64,000 bases of DNA from Mariannaea sp. PMI_226 (lineage: Eukaryota > Ascomycota > Sordariomycetes > Hypocreales > Nectriaceae): the NCBI GenBank assembly GCA_024336345.1, contig JANFOG010000004.1:2914001-2978000 (forward strand), given 5' to 3'. Position numbers and translations under genes: made by a program. The notes under the pieces were generated by a model that worked only from the letters and a program-made list of their open reading frames with translations, did not search any database and was not told where the DNA came from. Below are positions 22,337 to 31,668 of the stretch, one piece after another; the stretch's first letter is position 1; every line of letters starts with the position of its first letter.

Positions 22337-22482
22337 ACTGTTCTGACGTTCAATTAAACTCAAATACAAGCAATTGCAAACGGACTCATTATTTATACAA
22401 GTGGCTTAGCTTTGAGGGAACTGGGGCAAATGCGAAAATAAGAGGGCAGATTTCCGGGGAACCTGGTGTTGGTGTGGTTACG
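22283..22482 (+). repeat. Dispersed repeat, copy 1 (3' end of Zn2Cys6 gene and flank)
   Basis: The segment begins within the last codons of the Zn2Cys6 gene (GGGGCTGATGGAGAC) and extends about 145 nt past its stop to GTGGTTACG. It matches copy 2 at 29647-29834 in the same orientation with scattered differences and small indels. In the first 51 positions about 43 are identical. Confidence 0.75.
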
Positions 22483-22794
22483 TGAGAGGCTAGTAAGGCT
22501 GATGAGGCGGATCGACAACACGGGTCCCCTGGTTCTGCTTCTGCTTCTGACTGGTCTGCTCGGACTATGGAGCGACTGAGCCCCCCCTCAGGAACACGTC
22601 GTCTCGGGGGCTGTTGATGAGGAAGAGGCGCTGCAGCCAAGGAATGACAAAATGTGAAGCGCAGAAAGCATGACGGCGGTGCATATAGAATGTTGAGGTT
22701 ATAAATGATGGGCCTGTTCGCTCAAAACTTGCTTTAACTTCTATATACATTTCTTTTACTGACACATTTATCCATTTCCTCTTTTTGGACTATC
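22337..22794. other. Intergenic between Zn2Cys6 gene and small secreted-type gene
   Basis: Holds most of repeat copy 1 and the promoter of the gene at 22795. The minus-strand frames here have no motif. Confidence 0.4.
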
Positions 22795-23255
22795 ATGCAA
22801 GTTATATTCTCAAGCAGAATGCGCTTTTATTCCAGTTTACTACTGCAACTCATCTGTGCCATAGCCAGCTCCTTCGCCCTGGCAATACCCGCACCCATAC
22901 CAGCCGGAACTCCAACATTGCTTGCGCAAGTCTCCCAGCGACAATCAACAGATAATTGGGAGAGATTCAATACGATTCTGAACGGACACCGATCCATCAC
23001 TGCGGCCGTTCTGGCCTTTGCAGTTCTGTTCGCCGCGTTGACGGCTGTACATGCTTGGCAAACCGCCAAGTTCAAAAAGTGCTGTATGTGTTTTCGTTCA
23101 TTAGGCTTATCAAACAAAACGTGTAAATATTGGCGTGCTAAAATTAGACATTTTTGGTTGATTTAGACGTTATTCTGGGTCATTATCACGGTCACAGTTT
23201 GAGAGACGAGGGCTTTCCTCTTCAGAGAGAGAAGCACCAAGCATCATCAGAGTAG
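22795..23255 (+). CDS. Small protein with signal peptide and one membrane segment
   Basis: Exons 22795-23083 and 23167-23255 (83-nt intron GTATGT...TTTAG) give 125 residues. A hydrophobic N-terminal segment ending SSFALAIPAPIP fits a signal peptide. A second hydrophobic helix (ITAAVLAFAVLFAALTAVHAW) is followed by a basic stop-transfer (KFKKC). The C-terminal tail is His- and Gln-rich (GHYHGHS, QREKHQ). No known domain. It could be a single-pass surface protein; function unknown. The splice join removes an in-frame stop and yields a complete tail, supporting the structure. Confidence 0.6.
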
Positions 23256-23891
23256 TATTTTCTACCTATTTCTTTCGGATTATTTGTCTTGTTGCCCACC
23301 TTCTCTGTCCTCTATCATAGGCAACCTTGTATCCAATTCGAAGAAAGATACGAAGACGGGCTCACCAGTGATTGTATTGTGCTCAGGGTTAAGTGTAGCC
23401 CAATGGTGAGCTGACGGAGATATGACTCTCCTTAGGGGGTAGACTACCCAAGATACCCATAGAAAGTACCTTAATCACACATAGAAGAAAAGTTCTTAGA
23501 TATGCAAGTATAGAAATAGAGCTACCTCGGGCGTCGAATAGCGGAATATGTTAGACCTCTTTGGGAGCGCCGCTTACCAAACTTCTAACAACTGAGCTCC
23601 CAGTGGACCTGTCATGGTTAAACCCGCCACTAGGGATATGAACAATGTGATTTAACGGCTGTTGAATTGATCAAATGAAGTAATTTAACTGTTACTAAAC
23701 TCAAGACTTCTCTTTTCTTTGTCTTGGATACCGTAGCAAGACCTGGCTGACTGCTTATAGGTAAATTGAAGCTACTTTGGTATCCGGCCTCTTGTACTTT
23801 GCCGCCTGCCCCTTAGGATCTTGGCAAGCCATGCCGTTCGAATAACTTTCGGTCAACTATTGGACTCCATTTGTGTTACTTTTACTGCTTT
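23256..23891. other. Convergent intergenic region, no gene seen
   Basis: Lies between two 3' ends. No motif-bearing frame or repeat was recognised. Confidence 0.4.
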
Positions 23892-25016
23892 TTAATTGAA
23901 ACTCGAGTTCTGTTGGCTGTTTGCTAACCCCGTAGATGCTGTTGTTGAACTCTGAGTGTACGGTGGAGGGTCGGCCGCAGTGAGGTCAAATACGATCTCA
24001 GATTGCGGGGCTGGTACGCTCAAATGTAGCGAGCTAGAACCAGAGTTATGGCTGCTTTCGATATCTCTGTGCCCTTCTAACCCAGGGAGTGGGTGTCTCA
24101 TTCGATAGAACCCGAGGAAGATGTAGAGATAAAGCGCGATGTACTCTGGAACCAATCCCATTATGATGTATATGAGTGATGACCCGTAAATAGGGTTCCA
24201 TATTGATTCATGGTTGTCGATTGTAGCTTCGAATAGCAATCCGTACATTATTCGAATAAAGAGCGTTGGGACGGTAGCGATGGCTAGTTGCACATACTAG
24301 AGACAGATGCTATGTTAGCCGGAATAGAACCTTGTATAGGCCCTGAATAAAGCAATTACTTACAATTAATGTGCCTGTGCCCAAGTTTCGCCGTTGGCTA
24401 TGGAGTTGAGCCAGCTGGGCCACTGCCAGCGACGAGACGAGCAGCACGATGCTATAGCCGACTATAGCCAGAGTTTTGGGTGCTTGAGACAGCTGCCCCG
24501 AGCTTGCAAAACCCGCACTTATTATCAGAAGTATGAGTGAAGTTATAAGTGCAATCCTTTGGATTGTGGGAAGTAAATATATTCGCTGCGTCGTCCCGGC
24601 GGTCGAGTCTAGCCTGTGTCACAACGAGTCAGATCCCTTTCTTAGTGAGCAGCCAAGTCCAGGTCTGGGCCTACACGAGACAGATAATTCCGAGGGTTGA
24701 CCATAGAACAGCAACCAGGCCAATGTTGAGCAGAGCCAAAGAAGCGGCCTCTGGATGGAGGTTATTCGTGGCTTGACCGTTCATGATGGTAACAACACCG
24801 CCAATTAGCCGCACTCCATTCCCTGTTAGTGGCGGTTTTATACGAAAATTGAGCAAATGAGTTAGACTACTTACACAGGGAAAATATAAAAAGAGGATAC
24901 CATGCCTGTCTAGGTTTATTTCTCCAATTTAGAAAGAGGACGAACCCTGTCACGGGAACGAGGGGCGTATAAAATGCAACCTGTGCGATTGCGACAGAAG
25001 TATGGGCGTTGTCCAT
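23892..25016 (-). CDS. Seven-TM fungal membrane protein (DUF7702-like)
   Basis: Four exons on the minus strand: 25016-24875, 24822-24675, 24613-24364, 24296-23892, joining to 314 residues. Seven hydrophobic helices can be seen, among them VAIAQVAFYTPLVPVTGFVL, a helix around RLIGGVVTIM, SLALLNIGLVAVLWSTLGII, IALITSLILLIISAGFA, LAIVGYSIVLLVSSLAVAQL, VPTLFIRIMYGLLF and LIYIIMGLVPEYIALYLYIF. The cytosolic tail is Ser/Thr/Pro-rich with a PPPYT motif, a candidate WW-domain/Nedd4-type ubiquitin ligase docking site. The layout matches fungal integral membrane proteins of the DUF7702 group. The acceptor of intron 1 is the least certain boundary. Function unknown. Confidence 0.78.
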
Positions 25017-26364
25017 TTTATTTTGTTCCGGTCCGAATTCCATGGTAGCTGTGCAAATGCGAAATAATCGTACTCTGAAATTCGAGGAAATTCATCTTGT
25101 TATCAAGTATCACGATCGCCTCAAGAAGCGACCCATCCTGAGGCCCAATATCGAGGCCAGGGCGGCTATGGGGGCCAGACAGGCCAGGGGCTGTGCAGCC
25201 CTAGTTATGACTTCTTGAGCAGACCATCAAGCTTTGGAAACAAAAAATCAGCAAATTATTCGACTAATTGTTGTTGGTTGTTTCGTTTCTTGTCTGTTGG
25301 TCGCTGCGTGTTGGTCGTGTACCCTGTCTCTGACTCGTGGCCAAGGCAGACTTGGCTTTTGAAGAGTCCAGCGCGGCTCTCCGCCACAAAACGAAAGCGA
25401 TCCTCGGGCAGATTTGCCTGTACTATGTTTGGCACTCGTATGTTTTATCTTCCGGGTCTTCATAGTAAGCTCCTTTCTTCAGTGAACAAGATATGGGATA
25501 TCGAGAAGGTCGAGGGAGGATTTAAAGACAATATGACACGCCATCTTAGACACAAACGACAACATTGCAGATGCAATAATAGCACAGACGAGGATTGAGG
25601 TATGATAGATGCATGAAAAACCCCACAGATTCCTGGATAGGGAAAGATTACACAAAGGTTCTGCAGCACGGTGGTTCGGTGATTTTGTGTGCACTGCCCT
25701 TGAACAGGCACAGCCACCGTGATGCGGTGTGCTCTCTAAACGATGCGTTTATACACGCATGACAGTTGAGAGACAGCTAAGCGCCCAGATTCGCGTGGGT
25801 CTTGTATGGTACGCACAGTCTCCGCGTATCGTGGTTCTTTGACAAGATATCGCAAAGAGAACTACTCTTCCTACGGCCTAGACTGGTTGGTTAGCCGCAA
25901 CGCGTAGCTGGTAGTCCCAGTTCCGTTGTTATGGTCAATAGGAACACGATGCAAGAAACATCTCCACGACTACAAAATGAAATATTGCTCGATATTTTTT
26001 TTAATGATAATGCCGTACATGTATTGCTATCTATACAAATCAGGAACTGAGGAAAGGAAAGAAAAGAGACGTCGACCTTTTTCCTGTAGACAGGAAAATG
26101 ACCACCCTTGAATAGTAAAAGCACCGGCTCTTTTGACTGATAGACCAATCGATTTGAATTGGTTTGCAATAGTCTTGACCAGCTGAGTTTTAGGTGCTTC
26201 AACGGGATGCCCAGATACTCACAGAGCGTTTGGGAGGGCTCATGCGATGGGACCAGATGATGTTTAGCAAGCGGCGAGCGGTACCCGGGGCATGGCTCAT
26301 CCAGCAACTGGTACCGTGGGCTCATGAATTCTGTGTCCCCCACGTACATGATATCAATGAGTTG
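25017..26364. other. Intergenic 1.3 kb, no gene recognised
   Basis: Overlapping frames on both strands without motifs. The minus-strand frame 25891-26349 lies just beyond the stop of the zinc-finger gene and has no family features. Confidence 0.4.
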
Positions 26365-28089
26365 CTATCTCACGTCCGGGGGGCCAAAATCCTGCCAAGC
26401 CGTATCTCTCGCCAAGATGCTATCCATCTCGGTTTCAGTAAGGTCCCCCGCAATGAGAGCTCTCAGAACTGCCCTCTTTCTAGCTGGGCGATTTGTAGCC
26501 TCGTCGACCTCATTGCTGCCAGTGGCGGAGTGGTTTCGGCCAGCAGAGCTGCCCTTCCCGTGTTTCGTAGCATCACGTTCTCCTTGATCTTGATTGCTAG
26601 CTTGACCAGTACTTAATGTCCTCCTCTTCACAATATTTTGGCCCTGCCCTTCACTTTCGGCGTCAGCATTTGCGCCACTCATCATGTTATTCGCAACGGT
26701 CTCGGTGTAAGCACGATATATCTGCTGTATAGCGTCATTGATAACCCTCCTTATGGCCGTTTCCTCTATATCACCCAAGACAAATTGGTCCCTGATCGCA
26801 TTTTCAAGGATATTTCCACCCTCCCTCTCGACAAACTCGATGTAGCTGCTCATGTCTTCCGAGTGTTCCTTGTTGAGATACGGCGAACTAGGCGGCTCAA
26901 CACCAGGGAAGAGCAGTGCGAAGATCTCGTACCACTGCTCTGAAGTGGTATGCTTCTGGTTCGCCCGCGTTTCACGAAGTTGCTTCAGTTGGGTGGTCGT
27001 CATGCCTTCTGGGCGCTCGCTTAAAGGCCGCTCTTGACAGGTTGATGCTCTAATATGGTCGTATGAATCTTCGTCATCAGAGAATTCCTTCATGCAGCGG
27101 GGACAGTGAATCGGTTGTTGATGATTTCGAATCAGATGCTGTTTCACATAAGAAATTTTCTTCAAGAGATATCTGTGGCATCTTCGATGTCGTATTGGGT
27201 CTTTTTTGTAGTACGGGCAGGCCAGGCTCCGATCGTCTTGGTCTTCAACCGAGTCTCCCGTTTTGACCCTCTTGATTTTGGTCCCGCTGAACCCTTCACG
27301 GTCCTTCTCGTGATTCGGGCTTTGCCTGGAGAGCGTTCGTTTCTTTTGGTGGTTGTTAGAAGCTTGATCGTTTTGGTGTCCTTCTTCTTCATGTCCTGGG
27401 GGGTCACTGTCTCCGTTGGATCCATCGCTATTGGCTGGTGATGCGTAGTCAACCGGAATGCTATCATATGGTATCTCGAACTCGGGACTGTTTCTTGGCA
27501 TTTCTTGAGGAAGATGCGGGGAATCACTCCGTAACTCCCAATCCAGGGGACTTTCATGCGCAACAGGGTCCTCAGTTTCCCAGGATGCATCCGTGATGGG
27601 TGAGGAAACAGGTGAGGAATCAGTGGACGTATTAGATGGTGCCGGTGATGAGTCTATGGAGGGACTTGCCGAGGCCAGTAGAACATGGTCGATTCTTTGA
27701 GCTGAAGGAGATATGGATAGCAGGGGAAGATTTGAGAAAAGTTCACAGTCCGTGCCATTGTATACCGCGGGTGCCTGCTCTCCGCCTTCCAGTCCTACAT
27801 CAGCCTGGTTTTGGAGGAAACGCGGCAAGTCAGAAGTATCGTGACGGGAAACTGATGATCCCGACCCCGCTGTTCCGCTCACAGTACTGATTGTATCTTG
27901 TTGGGTGAGTGACGGCAGGGAATCCTCGGGGGGTACTTGTCTCATCTCGTTACTGGCGGTCCACGACACCGGAAGGTTTTCTCTCGGAGGAGAGCTCAAG
28001 TGTGGACGAGCAAGCCGGTTCTTGTCGCTGTTGGAATTATCAACCCAACTACCGAGGCCATGAATGATGTCGTCTTTATAGCCAGCCAT
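26365..28089 (-). CDS. C2H2-like zinc-finger protein of fungal type, unknown role
   Basis: Intronless, 574 residues from the ATG at 28089; the open frame extends further upstream without another ATG. The N-terminal 280 residues are Ser/Pro/Asp-rich and probably disordered, with a basic patch (KKRTLSRQ, KIKRVK) that could be a nuclear signal. Residues about 291-351 hold a degenerate C2H2-type block: ACPYYKKDP, then VKQHLIRNHQQPIHCPRCMKEF, then DHIRASTC. This is the arrangement of fungal proteins whose finger block precedes a helical region (here EQWYEIFALLFPGVEPPSSP). The C-terminus is helical then low-complexity. Probably a nuclear regulator or nucleic-acid-binding protein; targets unknown. 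Confidence 0.82.
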   Translation of the reverse strand: MAGYKDDIIHGLGSWVDNSNSDKNRLARPHLSSPPRENLPVSWTASNEMRQVPPEDSLPSLTQQDTISTVSGTAGSGSSVSRHDTSDLPRFLQNQADVGLEGGEQAPAVYNGTDCELFSNLPLLSISPSAQRIDHVLLASASPSIDSSPAPSNTSTDSSPVSSPITDASWETEDPVAHESPLDWELRSDSPHLPQEMPRNSPEFEIPYDSIPVDYASPANSDGSNGDSDPPGHEEEGHQNDQASNNHQKKRTLSRQSPNHEKDREGFSGTKIKRVKTGDSVEDQDDRSLACPYYKKDPIRHRRCHRYLLKKISYVKQHLIRNHQQPIHCPRCMKEFSDDEDSYDHIRASTCQERPLSERPEGMTTTQLKQLRETRANQKHTTSEQWYEIFALLFPGVEPPSSPYLNKEHSEDMSSYIEFVEREGGNILENAIRDQFVLGDIEETAIRRVINDAIQQIYRAYTETVANNMMSGANADAESEGQGQNIVKRRTLSTGQASNQDQGERDATKHGKGSSAGRNHSATGSNEVDEATNRPARKRAVLRALIAGDLTETEMDSILARDTAWQDFGPPDVR

Positions 28090-29103
28090 CTTGAAGAAGC
28101 AATATTCTGCAGTGTTCTCCGTGATTTTTTCGACGAAGAGAAAACTGAGCAACTTCTCACAAAAACTTGAGTGTGGCCACCGAGGCTCTCTCCAGATTTT
28201 ATATGTCCAGACCGCCGATTTGCGAACCCAAGCACAACTTTTTTTCCCTCATGCGACACTTAGGGCAGACCCGGGGCCTCACTGTCTCATCGCCTTTTGC
28301 TCGGTGTGTCCTGCGTTTTCCTGATTGCCTTCTCGGGACGCCTTTCACACGGGGTTTTTTGGGGGGGACCAAAACTGATGCCAGGCGAACCACAAGTGAC
28401 TTATCACGAGATTGTGTAACAATGGGAAATGAAACAAGGCAAATCTCCCGAGGACAGAAAAACAGCAACAGCCAGGCAGCGGTGTGATCACAACATGTTT
28501 TCAATCACTCTGTTCAAAAATAGCCACAAGCAAACCAATCAGACCTCGAAATGGCAAGTGTGACGAGTCCACGCATTGTTGGCATCCTCGGAGCCAATGG
28601 CCACACAGCACAGAGCCAGGGTCCATCCCGGCTTAGCACAACAAGTTGTTGGTTGGGCGGGAATTGGGCCGGCGCTACACGCCTCTCGGGCGATAGCAAC
28701 TTCACACAACTGTGCGCTCTCTGACTCTTTGCTGCAGGCTGTGGACTAAGCACCAGTTCTGCCAATTGTGCTGGTGTCAGTAGTGTGTGGGTGTGTGCTG
28801 TCTTTGCAGCATGCATTTGGTTCAGTCATGGCCCATGGTCCATGGTCCATGGTCCACGACCAGACATGCAGTGGGCATGGCTCCCTCCCGTGCAATGTCC
28901 AAAAAAACTCTTTGTTTTTATCTGCTTTTACGCCAGTTCCTACATTTATTTCCCCTTCCCATTCGCACCGTCGACAGCATTACATTTTGCATAGAGGCCT
29001 TTTTCTTCTTCTCCAGCAGCATCGACATTCAGAGAAAGCCGTCATTCTTGGAATAGAGGACCAGAAGCGCAGCATTTCCCTTTCTGGCAACTGTTTTCCC
29101 AAT
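28090..29103. other. Intergenic between zinc-finger gene and small unknown gene
   Basis: Divergent promoter region of about 1 kb. It contains a 7-bp tandem repeat, CCATGGT x3, at 28833-28853, and a pyrimidine-rich leader before 29104. Confidence 0.45.
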
Positions 29104-29577
29104 ATGGCATTGCGGCCGCCCGCACCGCCACAGGCCCCGGCCGCCCCCGCGCAGGCCGCCCCGAAGGCCGAGAGCATCAGAGCGTATGTTGGAAGTTTTG
29201 ATGGACATCGTGGCAATGATACGTATGCAGTTTCGCCTTGTCTTGCTTGTTCAAGTTTTTGCGGGAGAAAAAAAACAATAAAAAAAAGACAGGAAAATCA
29301 TGGCTAACTTGTGGTTAACAGGATCGCCCGTCACCCCCCCGCACACGTCACGGCCGAATACAACGGCTCATATCGTTACCGCGCGACCCCGGTGGACACT
29401 GGCCCCGTGACTGAGCGGCTGCAGTCCCTTCGGACAGTTAGCAACACTGTCGTCGACTGGAGGACCTACCAAGACTCGAGAATACAAGCTGGTCAACAGA
29501 GAGCCAGCAAGGCGTTACAAGATTTCGGAACCCAGTGGCATCGCAGGACTGGCGGGACTGGCGGGACTGGCAAATGA
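29104..29577 (+). CDS. Small hypothetical protein with Pro/Ala-rich N-terminus
   Basis: Two exons, 29104-29222 and 29322-29577, joined over a 99-nt intron (GTATGC...AACAG), give 124 residues. The first 20 residues are Pro/Ala-rich (RPPAPPQAPAAPAQAAP). The middle has TAEYNGSYRYRATPVDTGPV and a helical segment TERLQSLRTVSNTVVDWRTY. The tail is a GGT-type repeat (TGGTGGTGK). The sharp GC rise at 29104 and the clean splice join favour a gene. No known domain. Confidence 0.55.
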
Positions 29578-31043
29578 GGCCGCGAGCTCTCTCAAAATAT
29601 ATGTATAATGTGCATATGGCTTAGACGACATGTCACGGAGCCAGAGGGGGCTGATGGAAACAAAGTGAAAAGTCGTGAGATAGCCACGATATATACAAAT
29701 GAAAAAAATTACATACGATCAAAAATGGACTTGTAATCTGTATAAGTGACTTAGCCCTGAGGCAACTGAAGGATGGTTGAAAATAAAAGGGGCAGATTTT
29801 TCAAGACAGGAATCTGTATGTAAAAAATGGTTACGGGCTTCTCATACTAACTTATGTACACGCACAACCAGCTGTGCCATTTATGAAAGTTGCGCACGGT
29901 ATTAGGTAAGGGTAATGATAGGGATCGAGCACATCGACCCCCAGTTGTATCTCCGCATCTGACTGGCTTGCGGGCTTGCGGGAAACACGGCAACATTTTA
30001 CCTACTTGAGGCCATGTTAAAGACATGGGCATTGATCCTTTGACATAAAGAAACAAGCAGAAGCTCACTCTTATAAAAGCAGCGAGTCTAAAGTACCTAG
30101 CAGACATCATTAAGCTAAAATAGTGTAGTTAAAACAGGCGCAGCACCCCTTCCAAAAGGAAAGACGCTGTATAAACCCTTGTGTCCCCTTTCTTGTCTCC
30201 CATATCCTAGTCGCGTACCATAGTGTCGAAATGCCATAGTGTCGAAACTCGATTGGCCGAAGGTAATGATGCACACTCCAATGCATCTAATCGCCAAGCA
30301 ATTGTATGCGATAATGCCATTAGTAAAAAGAAACAGAGCGAAAGCTCAAGAGAAAGAAGAAAAAAAAAGCAAAATCAAAGAAAAGGAAAGCGCACTGACT
30401 CTCGGAACCATCGCCGGCCTGTCTGTTCTCAACATCTCTGTCCAACTCTGGAAAGACTGATCGCCATTTGCTCCTCGGAGGTGGATCCAACTGGCGTGGT
30501 CCACTCCGAGAGAGAAGTGGCAGTGTATCGCGGTTATTGTCTTGCATGTCACAAAAGTTCAGTTGGGAATGGTGGTGCAGGACGAGTGGTAGGAGAATCG
30601 TTTCGTTTCCGATAGCAACATGGAGCCCGTGAATGTATCTTGTCGCGAAGCATGCCATATGCAATATGAGATCGAAGAAAAGCGCAAGAAATGAGCATCC
30701 GAGTAAAACCTAGAATTACAGAGGCACCATCATATAGTAAGAATCTCACCCAACCATTGCAGTACAACAGGTGGTGTTCAAATTAGGTCAATTGGTATTG
30801 CAGTATCACGCCCATTTTGAAATAGTCTCGCCTTCAACTTTTCTCCAAAATAGGAATTGTATTATCGTTAAAGATATTTTGGTTTTATACCCTAATTCAA
30901 CAATACTATTATAATAAATGAAATACTTGCAAATAATACGTTTTTGAACAATAGAATCTTTATATCTTTGTTATAAATCTGTACTTGCTTTTTTTCCAAT
31001 TTTCTCTCCAACTTCAACACCTCGTACTATTTTCGCTTGCAAG
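29578..31043. other. Gene-poor 1.5 kb with a dispersed repeat copy and AT-rich end
   Basis: Contains repeat copy 2 (29647-29834), a purine-rich run (30320-30390) and a strongly AT-rich stretch (30840-31010). Plus-strand frames at 30223-30615 lack motifs and are not called. Confidence 0.45.
29647..29834 (+). repeat. Dispersed repeat, copy 2
   Basis: Diverged copy of 22283-22482, in the same orientation. It starts GGGGCTGATGGAAAC, and in the first 51 positions about 43 match copy 1; most differences read G in copy 1 and A here. Later matching words include TTAGC...GAGG.AACTG, GAAAATAA, GGGCAGATTT and TGGTTACG. The coding frame of copy 1 is not kept beyond about 17 codons and there is no upstream gene body. 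Confidence 0.75.
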
Positions 31044-31516
31044 ATGCTCTTGCAAAATATTGCTCAGCTGCCACTTATTGGTCCCCTTCTCGCCGCACCT
31101 CAGTAAGTTGGGGTATTATAAATAATAGTAAGCTAAATATAAGTAGCAGTGCTGTACGCTAAGATCAATTCACTCTTTCTGCCTTCCAAGGACACGATTG
31201 TGAAGCGGCTTCATTCACCTGGACCATTGACATTGACGTTGTGGCCTTTGAGAGTGAGCTATGTTTTTTATGGGGAGATGGGACCGAACCTATCAATTCG
31301 GCACGTGTTGATGGGCTCCCAGCTGGAACGTGTGCCCATGTTCAGCTTTACGAAGAACATTGTGGCATTGACGGGGAACGACCTGTTGATAAATACATTG
31401 GGCTGAATGGCGTTTGCTTTGGCAATGGGGCTCAGAAGGGCGAAGTTTATAGAAGATTGGGAGTCTGGCTCTACGATTGCCCAGTGCAGGAGTCGAGTCG
31501 GAAGGTTGGATTGTGA
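31044..31516 (+). CDS. Possible small cysteine-containing secreted protein (structure uncertain, may be broken)
   Basis: A first exon from the ATG at 31044 would encode MLLQNIAQLPLIGPLLAAP, a plausible secretion signal, ending at a GTAAGT donor (31103). A second open stretch (about 31191-31516) encodes HDCEAASFTWTIDIDVVAFE and a tail with five more cysteines, the look of a small secreted protein. However, the donor leaves two bases of a codon while the AG sites upstream of the second stretch require one. Either another exon was missed, the start differs, or the gene is disrupted. Confidence 0.3.
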
Positions 31517-31668
31517 GTACGTTTTCTGTCTCTATCGCATCGCTTCGCATTATGCTTCGTATTATCTTGCACTTATCTCTCTCTCTATCCCTTTCTACAC
31601 AATATTTATCTTATTTTATGCTATGTTTCCCGCTTCATATCAGACAAGCACCTATAAGCAAATTCAAC

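Noticed and set aside
25215..25717. Overlapping frames on both strands between the membrane-protein and zinc-finger genes
   Set aside because: No motif, no splice-consistent extension, and both strands are open at once.
30223..30664. Frames of 130 and 114 codons in a purine-rich tract
   Set aside because: Low-complexity Lys/Arg/Ser coding created by the AAAG-rich run; no homology-like pattern.
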